A program made the translations under genes and the position numbers. This document shows, piece by piece, positions 44,782 to 53,057 of a stretch of DNA of 64,000 nucleotides. Within the stretch, counting starts at the first letter, position 1. Each line of letters opens with the position of its first letter. The notes under the pieces were generated by a model. It was not told the DNA's origin. It searched no databases and was given only the letters and a program-made list of their open reading frames with translations. The stretch lies in NCBI RefSeq assembly GCF_041361345.1, contig NZ_JBGKAD010000001.1, forward strand, positions 2,728,001 to 2,792,000, read 5' to 3'. Source of the stretch: Halobaculum sp. MBLA0147. GTDB lineage: Archaea > Halobacteriota > Halobacteria > Halobacteriales > Haloferacaceae.

Positions 44782-45609
44782 TCACTCGACGGCGACGACT
44801 TCCCACCACTCCGTCGGGTCGCCGGCGAGCATGTGCTCGGGGACCAGCGGTGCGGGGACCGGCCGGAATCCACCGTCGCGCATCGCCGCCACGCCGCCGA
44901 ACGTCTCGACGGGTCGCCCCGCGTAGTCGCGCACTCTGATCCGCTTGTCCGCGTCCCGCTCGTAACAGTACGGGAACCGCTCCCGGGGTGGGCAGTCGAG
45001 TGCGTCGACACCTGCCAACACCGCCAGCGGCTCGCCGTCGGCGTTGAGTTCGAGCCGGGTCGTCGACTCGGCGGAGGAAGCCGTCTCGGGACTCTCGCTG
45101 TCGTCGTCGGTGCCACGCTCGCCGTCGCCGGGCTCGCCGTCTGCGTCACCGGACTTTCCCGGTTCTGCCTCTCCGAACGACTCGGGGAGCGGTTCGTTCG
45201 TCTCGCGCCAGACGAGGTCGGTGCCGGTCGGCACCGCGGCGTACCCACCCTCGGCGAGCGGGACGCGGTCGGGGCCGGCGTGGAACACGCGCCCGTCGGC
45301 GTCGCCGTCCGCGGCGCCGACCGGTTCCGCGAGCAGCGACTCCACCGCGGCGGCGACGCGCTCGTCTGGGACGAGGAAGACCGTCCCGCGGTCGTGTTCC
45401 TGGTTGGTCCACAGCCGGGAGAGCACGGTCGTCGGGTCCGCCTCCGCGAGCGGTTCCAGCGCCAGCGCCCGCGGCGGGCCGAACGGCGGGTCGACCGCCG
45501 CGGCCGGCTCCGCGACGCCCGGCGGTTCCCCGCCGTCCTCCGGGTGGTGGACCTCGTACCCGCGTCGGCGACACCGTTCGACACCGGCCGAGAGCAACGC
45601 GTCGGTCAT
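44782..45609 (-). CDS. Conserved-looking haloarchaeal protein, unrecognised
   Basis: A 275-residue protein from ATG 45609 (TDALLSAGVERCRRRGYEVH); the frame continues upstream without similar character. The first 130 residues form an alpha/beta pattern (ALALEPLAEADPTTVLSRLW, GTVFLVPDERVAAAVESLLA). A Glu/Asp/Ser-rich linker spans about 155-185. The C-terminal part (RLELNADGEPLAVLAGVDAL, FPYCYERDADKRIRVRDYAG) ends in WWEVVAVE. No catalytic motif was recognised. It is divergent from the XPB-like helicase by 93 bases, a weak hint of a shared role. Confidence 0.75.
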   Translation of the reverse strand: MTDALLSAGVERCRRRGYEVHHPEDGGEPPGVAEPAAAVDPPFGPPRALALEPLAEADPTTVLSRLWTNQEHDRGTVFLVPDERVAAAVESLLAEPVGAADGDADGRVFHAGPDRVPLAEGGYAAVPTGTDLVWRETNEPLPESFGEAEPGKSGDADGEPGDGERGTDDDSESPETASSAESTTRLELNADGEPLAVLAGVDALDCPPRERFPYCYERDADKRIRVRDYAGRPVETFGGVAAMRDGGFRPVPAPLVPEHMLAGDPTEWWEVVAVE

Positions 45610-45702
45610 CGGCAGCCGTAGGGACTCGTCGGGCAAGTCGGTTCCGGCGACACGTCGATGTCGAGCGGACGGCATTTACCCACCGCCGGCGTACCACGGG
45701 TG

Positions 45703-47709
45703 ATGACAGACGAAGGTGGCGACGACGCCACGACGCCCCCGGACGCAGACGACGCTGGGGCGGCGTCCACCGAGGAGACGCCCCCGGACACAGACGACGC
45801 TGGGGCGGCGTCCACCGAGGAGACGCCCCCGGACACAGACGACGCTGGGGCGGCGTCCACCGGTGGGGAGGGGACACCCCCGGACGTAGACGACGCGGAG
45901 ACGGAGCCGCGACTCGACACGGACGCACTCTACGACGTGGTCGAGACTGCCGGGCGACCGATCGTCACGGCGAGCGTCGTGGCCCGCCACACCGACCTGA
46001 CGCAGGCGGACGCGGCCGCGGCGCTGGACGAACTCGCCGACGCGGGCGACGCCGAGCGGGTCGACACCAGCGACGACCCGGTCGTCTACTACCCGCAGTC
46101 GTGGGGCGAACTCGCCGAGCGCGAGCGCCTCGTGGTGTTCCCCGACCGCCGGGAGATCGTCGCCGACCGCCCGACACAGTACACCCGCGCCGGGCTCGCA
46201 CAGTTCGCCCACCTCGTCGACTCCACGCGGACCGACCCCGGAACGCGTGGCTACCTCTACGAGGTCCGACCGGAGGACGTGTGGGCCGCACCGTACGACT
46301 CGCTGGAGGAACTGCTCGCACGCGTCCGCTCCGTCCTCCCGCGACGCGTGGGGAGCCTCGAGGAGTGGATCGGCGAGCAGTGGAAGCGCGCCAACCAGTT
46401 CGTCCTCCGCACCCACGAGGACGGCTACGTCGTTCTGGAGGCGGCGCGCGAGGAACTGATGGGCAACGTCGCCCGACAGAAGCTCTCGGAGGAGCACCTC
46501 CGGGCACCGATCTCGGACACGGAGTCGTGGGTGAACGCCGACGCGGTCGGGGCTATCAAGCGCACGCTGTACGAGGCGGGCTACCCCGTCCGCGACGAGC
46601 GCGAACTGGACAGCGGCGACCCGCTGGACGTGACCCTGGAGACCGAGCTACGCGAGTACCAACGCGAGTGGGTCGACCGGTTCCTCGACAGACAGTCTGG
46701 GGTGTTGGTCGCGCCACCCGGCAGCGGGAAGACGGTCGCCGCGCTGGGCGTGCTCGCGGAGATCGGCGGCGAGACGCTGATCCTCGTCCCATCGCGGGAA
46801 CTGGCGGGCCAGTGGCGCGCGGAACTGCTCGCGCACACGGACTTAGACGAGGACCAAGTCGGGGAGTACCACGGCGGCACCAAGCAGATCCGCCCGGTGA
46901 CGATCGCCACCTACCAGATCGCGGGGATGGACCGCCACCGCTCGCTGTTCGACTCCCGCGAGTGGGGGCTGATCGTGTTCGACGAGGTCCACCACGTCCC
47001 GGCGGACGTGGCCCGCCGCACGACGGAGCTCCAGAGCCGGCACCGGCTCGGGACGACGGCCTCCGCGGTGCGGGAGGACGACCGCGAGGAGGAGATCTTC
47101 ACGCTCGTCGGCCCACCGCTGGGGACCGACTGGGGAGCGTTGTTCGACGCCGGCCACGTCGTCGAGCCGGAGGTGGAGATCCGGTACGTGCCGTGGCGCG
47201 ACGACGAGGCCGAGAACGAGTGGGCCGCCGCCGAGCGTCGCGCGAAGCGGCAACTCGCGGCGACGAACCCCGCGAAGGTGGACGCCGTCCGCCGCCTCCG
47301 CGAGGAGCACCCGGACGCACGGACGCTGGTGTTCGTCGACTACCTCGATCAGGGCGAGTCGTTGTCGGCGTCGCTGGGCGTGCCGTTCGTCTCCGGAGAG
47401 ACGCGTCACCACGAGCGCGAGCGCCTGTTCGAGGCGTTCCGTCAGGGCGAGCGGGACACCCTGATCGTCTCGCGGATCGCCGACGAGGGGTTGGACCTCC
47501 CGAACGCCGAGTTGGCGATCGTCGCCTCCGGGCTCGGCGGGAGTCGGCGGCAGGGCACTCAGCGCGCCGGGCGGACGATGCGCCCCTCCGGCAGCGCCGT
47601 GGTGTACGTGCTGGCGACGCGTGGCACCAGCGAGGAGGAGTTCGCCCGCCGCCGGATGCAACACCTCTCCGGGAAGGGTGTCCGCGTCCGCGAGCGGACG
47701 GTGGAGTGA
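45703..47709 (+). CDS. XPB/Rad25-like superfamily 2 helicase
   Basis: A 668-residue protein from ATG 45703. Residues 1-55 are three 15-residue repeats (TPPDTDDAGAASTEE type) encoded by a 45-base DNA repeat. Then come a winged-helix-like part (about 65-110) and a damage-recognition-like region. The helicase core has Walker A APPGSGKT, the DEAH-box variant DEVHH (motif II), TTAS (motif III) and QRAGRTMRP (motif VI). The shape resembles archaeal XPB, which works in nucleotide excision repair, often with the nuclease Bax1. The neighbouring 275-residue gene does not look like Bax1. Repair use is inferred. Confidence 0.9.
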   Translation: MTDEGGDDATTPPDADDAGAASTEETPPDTDDAGAASTEETPPDTDDAGAASTGGEGTPPDVDDAETEPRLDTDALYDVVETAGRPIVTASVVARHTDLTQADAAAALDELADAGDAERVDTSDDPVVYYPQSWGELAERERLVVFPDRREIVADRPTQYTRAGLAQFAHLVDSTRTDPGTRGYLYEVRPEDVWAAPYDSLEELLARVRSVLPRRVGSLEEWIGEQWKRANQFVLRTHEDGYVVLEAAREELMGNVARQKLSEEHLRAPISDTESWVNADAVGAIKRTLYEAGYPVRDERELDSGDPLDVTLETELREYQREWVDRFLDRQSGVLVAPPGSGKTVAALGVLAEIGGETLILVPSRELAGQWRAELLAHTDLDEDQVGEYHGGTKQIRPVTIATYQIAGMDRHRSLFDSREWGLIVFDEVHHVPADVARRTTELQSRHRLGTTASAVREDDREEEIFTLVGPPLGTDWGALFDAGHVVEPEVEIRYVPWRDDEAENEWAAAERRAKRQLAATNPAKVDAVRRLREEHPDARTLVFVDYLDQGESLSASLGVPFVSGETRHHERERLFEAFRQGERDTLIVSRIADEGLDLPNAELAIVASGLGGSRRQGTQRAGRTMRPSGSAVVYVLATRGTSEEEFARRRMQHLSGKGVRVRERTVE

Positions 47710-47793
47710 TCACCGCCACGGCGGAACGCTACGTCGTGTCTACTCACCGGTGCGGATCTCGTCGATCTCTCCGGCAGCGCGGACCTCGTCCGT

Positions 47794-48267
47794 CTACTCG
47801 CCGGCCCGGATCTCGTCGACGTCGTCGAGGACCTCGCGCGGGTGGCCGTCCGGGGAGACGCCCTCGTAGGCGCGTTCGATCTCGCCGTCGGGGCCGATCA
47901 GGTACGTGTTCCGGAAGGCGATCTCGACGGTCTCGTCGCCGATGGTCCGCTCGCCGTACGACTCGTAGGCGGTCGCGACCTCGCCGTCGGCGTCCGACAA
48001 CAGTGTGAACCCGAGGTCGTGGTCCGTGTCGAACTCCGCCAACGCCTCCACCGGGTCGTCGCTGACGCCGACGACCGCCACGTCCCGCTCCGCGAAGGCG
48101 TCGAGGTGGTCGCTGAACCCGTTCGCCTCGCGCGTACACCCCGGCGTGTTCGCTCGGGGGTAGAAGTACAACACGACACGCTGCCCGTCGAACTCCGCCA
48201 GTGACACGTCGTCGCCGTCCTGGTTCGGGAGCGAGAACGTCGGTGCCGCCGTCCCTGGTTCCAACAT
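47794..48267 (-). CDS. bcp: Peroxiredoxin of the BCP/PrxQ type
   Basis: A 157-residue thioredoxin-fold protein; ATG 48267 begins LEPGTAAPTFSLPNQDG. The peroxidatic Cys is in YPRANTPGCTREANGF. In typical PrxQ proteins a resolving Cys follows five residues later (CTxEAC); here that position is Asn, so the enzyme is probably 1-Cys. FRNTYLIGPDGEIERAYEGV is the C-terminal strand pair. It reduces hydrogen and organic peroxides in the cytosol. It stands alone, convergent with the helicase gene. Confidence 0.94.
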   Translation of the reverse strand: MLEPGTAAPTFSLPNQDGDDVSLAEFDGQRVVLYFYPRANTPGCTREANGFSDHLDAFAERDVAVVGVSDDPVEALAEFDTDHDLGFTLLSDADGEVATAYESYGERTIGDETVEIAFRNTYLIGPDGEIERAYEGVSPDGHPREVLDDVDEIRAGE

Positions 48268-48347
48268 GGACGGTCGTAGCGCTGCCGAGCGCTTGTGCCT
48301 TCGGAAAGCGGACGCGGCCACTGGCGACCGTCGAGGGCCGTCTCGGA

Positions 48348-49721
48348 CTACCCCAGCCGTTCGGCCGCGCCACGGTCGACGAGCGGGTCGACGTTCGTCG
48401 TCGGGAGCGTGACCACGTCGCCGGCACGGAGCTCGTACGAGCGGTCGTCGACGCCGAAGATCTCACCCACGTCGCTCGTCACGCGCACCGTCGTCCGGTC
48501 GACCCCGACCGTCGCCGTCTCGTCCACTCCGCCCGCCTGCGTGTCGTCCGTCCCAGTGGCCGACTGCTGCGTGTCGTTCGTCCCGGCGACCGACTGCTGC
48601 GTGTCGTCCGTCTCGGTCGACCGTGGCACGTCGTCTCCCCCCGTCGGCTCGGGACCGGCGGCCGCGGCCGCCTCGGCGACTGGACGGTCCGACTCCTCAC
48701 CCGAGACGGCCGCCGCCTCCGCCGTCGGCCGCGGTGTCCCGTCGTCGGCTGCCGTCTCGACGCCCGTCGCCGACACACCGGTCGCGTCGGCACTCGCGTC
48801 CGTGCCGCCCTCGGTCGCCGTGCTCGCACTCGCCGACGCGGTCCCGGTGTCCGCCGTGGCGGAGGCGGTGTCCGTCGCGCCAGCGCCGGCCGCTCCGGCA
48901 CCGGGTGTGTCGTCACCGCCCATCGCGTCCGCCAGCACGTCGTCACTGTCGCCCACGCCAGCACCGGTGTCGGCCTCGGCACCGGCCAGCTCCGCCGGCT
49001 CCTCGTCGCCCGCACCCTGCTCGTCGGGTGCCGGCGGCGCGACGGACCCGTCACCCGGTCCCGGCGACACGGCACCGGCGGCCGCCTCGCCCGCGCCCGG
49101 CGTCGGCACCGGCTCGTCGGCCGCCGCCTCGGCGGTCGACTGTGGCCCGTCGTCGACACCCTCGGGGTCGCCGATGACGTGGGTCGGCTCCTCGGCCGTC
49201 GACACACTCTCGGCCGACGCGGCGTCTGTCCTCCCCGCGTCACCGACCGACTCGGTGTCCGTCGCCACCGCGTCGCCGACCGCCCCAGCGTCGGCGGTGG
49301 CCGCACCACCGGTCGTACCCGCACCCGTGTCGGCGTCGCCGTCGTCCAGTGCGCCCAAGACGGCGGCCTCGTTGGCCTCGATCCGGGCGACCACGTCGTC
49401 GAACATCGCCCGTTCCTGGTCGGTCATCCCGTCCGTCTCGGCGGGCATCCCGGCGGCCGCGAAGGAGGCGAGCTTGACCACCTTGCCGCGGCGGCGCTCG
49501 TACAGCGACTCGATCACCTCCTCGGCGGTGTCGATCTCGTCGGTGAGCCGCATCGCGTCGGCAGCGTAGGGGTCGCCGGCCGCCTCCGCGCGGCGCGTCC
49601 GCTCTCGTTTCAGCTCTCTGACGTAGTCGGCGGCGTCGTCGTAGAAGGAGTCCCGCAGGTGCTGGAGGCTGTCGGTCCGCCGTTCCTGTTCGCGTACACT
49701 CCGTAGCTCCTCCAAGTCCAT
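48348..49721 (-). CDS. GINS complex protein (Gins51-like) with long linker
   Basis: A 457-residue protein. The N-terminal A domain is MDLEELRSVREQERRTDSLQ, FYDDAADYVRELKRERTRR and ESLYERRRGKVVKLASFAAA, as in archaeal Gins51. The C-terminal B domain is TVRVTSDVGEIFGVDDRSYE and LRAGDVVTLPTTNVDPLVDR. Between them (about 125-400) lie some 275 Ala/Gly/Asp/Thr-rich low-complexity residues, far more than in most relatives. GINS bridges MCM helicase and the replisome. It lies 39 bases downstream of priS on the same strand, the conserved haloarchaeal pairing of primase and GINS. Confidence 0.92.
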   Translation of the reverse strand: MDLEELRSVREQERRTDSLQHLRDSFYDDAADYVRELKRERTRRAEAAGDPYAADAMRLTDEIDTAEEVIESLYERRRGKVVKLASFAAAGMPAETDGMTDQERAMFDDVVARIEANEAAVLGALDDGDADTGAGTTGGAATADAGAVGDAVATDTESVGDAGRTDAASAESVSTAEEPTHVIGDPEGVDDGPQSTAEAAADEPVPTPGAGEAAAGAVSPGPGDGSVAPPAPDEQGAGDEEPAELAGAEADTGAGVGDSDDVLADAMGGDDTPGAGAAGAGATDTASATADTGTASASASTATEGGTDASADATGVSATGVETAADDGTPRPTAEAAAVSGEESDRPVAEAAAAAGPEPTGGDDVPRSTETDDTQQSVAGTNDTQQSATGTDDTQAGGVDETATVGVDRTTVRVTSDVGEIFGVDDRSYELRAGDVVTLPTTNVDPLVDRGAAERLG

Positions 49722-49760
49722 GTCGTCTCTCCTCCGTGTCGTCTCCGTGTTCTGTCGCGA

Positions 49761-50951
49761 TCACTCCGCCGCCTTCTCGGCGCGGCCTCGCGCCAGGAGG
49801 AACACGCCGACGAACTCGCGGACTGAACGTGTTCCCCCCTCGATTGTAAAGCTGTCGTCGGACGGACCGTTCCCGACCGGCACCGGGCCGGGCTCGGTCA
49901 CCTCCACCATGATCCGCTGGTCGCGGAACTGCTCCGCGACGGCGTCTCGCGTCGGTTCGAAGTCGTCGACCACCTCGCGGTCGAGCCGCCGGACGACGAA
50001 CCCGGTGCCGCCGTGGAGACTCCCCGGGAGTCGGATGAGACGGCGTACGTCCGTCGTCACCGGTTCGTCGATGGGTGCGGTCTCCTCGGCGAGCACGCGG
50101 TCGGCCAGCGCGCGGATCAGCGTGCTCGCGCCCGGCCCCAACTCCACGTTGCCGGAGCGGACACCCTCCGGGTTGTTCTGGAGGACGCCGTAGATGGTCG
50201 TCGCGGTCTTCTCGCCGACGCCGTCGAGTTCCTGGAGGCGGGCGAGTGCCGTCTCCTCGTCGGCGTTGAGCAACGCGTCGGTGTACGCGAGCAGTCGTTC
50301 GTGGACGCGTCGGCCCCACCCACCCTCGGCGCGGAGCGTCTTCTGGAGGGTGCCGCGGTCGTTGGGTCGTTTCTCGATCAGGCCGTCGCGGTCGAGGTCG
50401 ATCCCGCGGACGTAGTCGACCACCTCGCGGCGCGCCTCGGAGTCGAGTCCGCGGACGGACGGATCGCGGACGTGGACGTGGTAGCCGCGACCGCCGGAGA
50501 ATACGATCTCCAGCTCGTCGTCCCCGAAGCCGAAGTCCGTGGTCAACACGTCGAGGAGGTCGAGGAGTGCGTCCTTGCACTCGCGGAGCATCTCCGTGTA
50601 GGAGTCCGTCTCGGGGTCGACGCCGGGGAGGTGGTCGGCGTCGAGGTCGAAGACGAGGTCGGCGGAGCGCCAGCCTTTCTGGGCCATCGTGCGGTTCGAG
50701 GGGTCGTCGTAGCGCGCCGCCGAGAAGTAGACGTGTCGGGGGGACTCGCGGGCGAGGAACTCGCCCAGTTGCTCGGGGCCGCCGGCCACGTCGAGTAGCG
50801 ACTGGTGGCGGACCATCGTGGTGCCCTCGCCCTCGGTGAAGGGGATGTGCCCCCACTCGCGGTCGGCGGCGGCGGGCGGGACGGGCGTGTCGCTCCGGCG
50901 GTAGTAGTCACCGAAGCGTCCCGACAGGTACTCTCTCGTGCGGCGCTCCAT
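49761..50951 (-). CDS. priS: DNA primase small (catalytic) subunit
   Basis: A 396-residue archaeo-eukaryotic primase. ATG 50951 begins ERRTREYLSGRFGDYYRRSD; the longer open frame upstream runs into repeat DNA. Catalytic acids Asp102 and Asp104 lie in VFDLDADHL, and FSGGRGYHVHVRD near 151-163 is the third conserved block. LIRLPGSLHGGTGFVVRRLD is the C-terminal signature. It makes RNA/DNA primers with PriL. It is first in a priS-GINS operon. The gap to the divergent trkA contains the second double-hairpin element. Confidence 0.97.
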   Translation of the reverse strand: MERRTREYLSGRFGDYYRRSDTPVPPAAADREWGHIPFTEGEGTTMVRHQSLLDVAGGPEQLGEFLARESPRHVYFSAARYDDPSNRTMAQKGWRSADLVFDLDADHLPGVDPETDSYTEMLRECKDALLDLLDVLTTDFGFGDDELEIVFSGGRGYHVHVRDPSVRGLDSEARREVVDYVRGIDLDRDGLIEKRPNDRGTLQKTLRAEGGWGRRVHERLLAYTDALLNADEETALARLQELDGVGEKTATTIYGVLQNNPEGVRSGNVELGPGASTLIRALADRVLAEETAPIDEPVTTDVRRLIRLPGSLHGGTGFVVRRLDREVVDDFEPTRDAVAEQFRDQRIMVEVTEPGPVPVGNGPSDDSFTIEGGTRSVREFVGVFLLARGRAEKAAE

Positions 50952-51044
50952 CGCTCTCGGTCGAACGAGTGCCGTCGGGAAAGTCGTTCCGTTCCCACGC
51001 GGTGCGGGTGCGGAGACCCGTGTGTGTGAGTGGGACGGTCGCGG

Positions 51045-51277
51045 AGCGATCCTGGGGCGGCCGCGGTGGCGGAGCGGCTGCGGAGCAGTGCGCGACGGGT
51101 GCGATGCGGGGCGGTGGCGGAGCAGTTGTGGAGGCGAAGCGTAGCGGTGCGGGGTGGTCGCGGCGGCGGCGGAGCGGTGCGGTCGCGGCGGCGGAGCGGC
51201 GCGGTGGCGGAGCGGAGCGGTGCGGTGCGGTGGCGGAGCGGTGCGGGGCGGTGGCGGTCGCGGCACCAGCACACCGA
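51045..51277. repeat. G-rich low-complexity tract joined to copy 2
   Basis: About 230 bases of units like gcggagcggtgcgg and gtggcggagcgg. On the trkA strand it is G-rich with many GG runs. It ends in gtcgcggcacc, which also borders the dnaJ copy. Open frames here are compositional artefacts. Confidence 0.85.
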
Positions 51278-51385
51278 CCGCGAGCGCGCCGCACGGCGCG
51301 CTCGCGGCCCTTTTTGGTCGAGCTTTTTTCCTCGGGTGGCGCGCGCAGCGCGCCACCCCGAGGAGCGAAAAAGGTCGGTCGTAAG
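51278..51385 (+). repeat. Double-hairpin element, copy 2 (5' of trkA)
   Basis: Order: 14-bp perfect stem (51278-51307) with loop ca; spacer ccctttttggtcgagctttttt; 15-bp stem (51330-51363) with loop gca and one bulge; then gcgaaaaaggtcgg. It has the same orientation relative to trkA as copy 1 has to dnaJ, with the start codon 54 bases beyond the last stem. Stem 1 loop tg/ca and the inner stem-2 bases differ from copy 1 while pairing is kept. Confidence 0.9.
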
Positions 51386-51416
51386 AGGTATTGCCAGCCT
51401 CCGAGTCCCGAGACAC

Positions 51417-52760
51417 ATGCACGTCATCGTGGTGGGCGCGGGACAGGTGGGGTCGAGTATCGCCGCCAGTCTCGCAGACACACACGACGTGGTGGTGATC
51501 GACCGCGACGGCGAGCGGGTGGACGCGTTGACGTACGACATCGACGTGTTGGCCATCGAGGGCGACGGGGCCGACCTCGAGACGCTGCGAGAGGCGAACG
51601 TCGGTGAGGCGGACCTGTTGATCGCCAGCACGGACGACGACGAGACGAACGTGGTGGTGTGTGGGACGGCGAAGGTGGAGTCGGAGGCGTTCACCATCGC
51701 CCGCGTCAAGCGGCCGCAGTACCTCGCGACGTGGGAACACGCCGTCGACGCCGGCAACGAGGCGTTCGGGGTCGACTTCATGGTGTGTTCGGACCTGCTG
51801 GCGGCACAGACGATCGTCGAAGTGATGGGGGTACCGACGGCGGAGGACGTGAAGTCGTTCGGCGACGGGCTGTGTCGGATGGCGGAGTTCAAGGTGCCCG
51901 CCGGCAGCGCCGTCGCCGAGCAGACGGTGAGCGAGGCGGACCGCTTCCCCGGACTGACCTTCGCGGCGATCATCCGTGGCGAGGAGGTGATCGTCCCGCG
52001 CGGGGAGACGCTGATCCAGCCCGAGGACGACCTCGTGGTGATCGGGCGGCCGGAGGAGGTGGAGGCGTTCGGGGCGGACCTGGCACCCGACCAGACGAAC
52101 CCCGAGGAGATCGTGATCTTCGGCGGGAGCGAGATCGGCTACCAGACGGCGCGGCTGTTCTGCGAGCAGGGGTTGTGTCCACGACTCGTCGAGCAGGACG
52201 AGACACGGGCGCGGTGGCTCGCCGAGCAACTGCCGGAGGCGACGGTGATGCACCACGACGCGACCGACCAGGAGTTCCTCGAACGCGAGAATATCGGTAG
52301 CGCGGACGTGGTCGTCGCGGCCTTAGACACGGACCAGGGGAACCTGCTGGCGACGTTGCTCGCCAAGCGACTCGGTGCAGACCGAGCCGCGGCAGTCGTC
52401 GACAACGGACAGTTCACGGACCTGTTCGAGACGGTCGGCGTCGACGTGGCGATCAGCCCGCGGCGGGTGACGGCCGAGGAGATCACGCGGTTCACGCGGA
52501 CGAACTACGCGGAGACGGTGTCGATCATCGAGGACGACCGCGCGGAGATCCTGGAGTTGGAGGTGAGCGCCGACAGTGCCGTCGTCGGCGAGCGCGTCCG
52601 CGACCTCGCGGTCGAACTCCCGCAGAGTGTCGTCATCGGGTCGATCACGCGCGACGGGGAGTTGTTGATCCCGCGTGGTGACACCGAGATCCGCGCCGGC
52701 GACCACCTCGTCGTGTTCGTCGAGGCCGACGACGTGGACGCCGTGACCGAGGCGTTGTGA
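51417..52760 (+). CDS. trkA: Trk potassium uptake protein TrkA
   Basis: A 447-residue protein with two RCK units. The first starts HVIVVGAGQVGSSIAASLAD (NAD-binding GxGxxG) and ends in an RCK-C lobe (FPGLTFAAIIRGEEVIVPRG). The second starts IVIFGGSEIGYQTARLFCEQ and ends GSITRDGELLIPRGDTEIRA. It is the cytosolic nucleotide-sensing ring that gates TrkH. Potassium import is central to the salt-in strategy of haloarchaea. trkH follows after a 269-base gap filled with imperfect repeats. The upstream double-hairpin element may affect expression. Confidence 0.97.
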   Translation: MHVIVVGAGQVGSSIAASLADTHDVVVIDRDGERVDALTYDIDVLAIEGDGADLETLREANVGEADLLIASTDDDETNVVVCGTAKVESEAFTIARVKRPQYLATWEHAVDAGNEAFGVDFMVCSDLLAAQTIVEVMGVPTAEDVKSFGDGLCRMAEFKVPAGSAVAEQTVSEADRFPGLTFAAIIRGEEVIVPRGETLIQPEDDLVVIGRPEEVEAFGADLAPDQTNPEEIVIFGGSEIGYQTARLFCEQGLCPRLVEQDETRARWLAEQLPEATVMHHDATDQEFLERENIGSADVVVAALDTDQGNLLATLLAKRLGADRAAAVVDNGQFTDLFETVGVDVAISPRRVTAEEITRFTRTNYAETVSIIEDDRAEILELEVSADSAVVGERVRDLAVELPQSVVIGSITRDGELLIPRGDTEIRAGDHLVVFVEADDVDAVTEAL

Positions 52761-52945
52761 GCGACTCCGGCGCGCCACCGCGTCGCGCGCGGTGACCGGG
52801 CCGGGAGGGAGGACCGAACCGCGGTTCGACCGGACTGGGCACCGCGGTGCGTCGGGCGTGAAACGACGGATTTAGGGGAGTCTCCACAGTCCGGCCGGAC
52901 GTGCAATCGAGCGGGAGCGGTCGACCGCAACTGGGGGCGGTCGTC

Positions 52946-53057
52946 GACGGGAGTGATCTGTCGTGACTCGGATCGCCGCGGACGGGAGTGAGTCTCCGTG
53001 ACCCGCAGCGTCGACGGGAGTGGTGTCTCGTGAGACGGGTCGTCGCGGACGGGAGCG
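52946..53057. repeat. Imperfect 32-35-bp repeats running into the trkH start
   Basis: The core gacgggagtg recurs at 52946, 52981 and 53013 and, as gacgggagcg, at 53048, each followed by a tcgtga/ccgtga-like string. The proposed GTG start of trkH (53030) is part of the third unit. Confidence 0.75.

Noticed and set aside
45720-45880. Separate repeat element before the XPB-like helicase
   Set aside because: The repeat is in frame within the helicase gene and encodes its acidic N-terminus, so it is not a separate element.
50952-52256. Upstream extension of the primase frame into trkA
   Set aside because: It crosses the double-hairpin element and then runs antisense to trkA; PriS begins at 50951.
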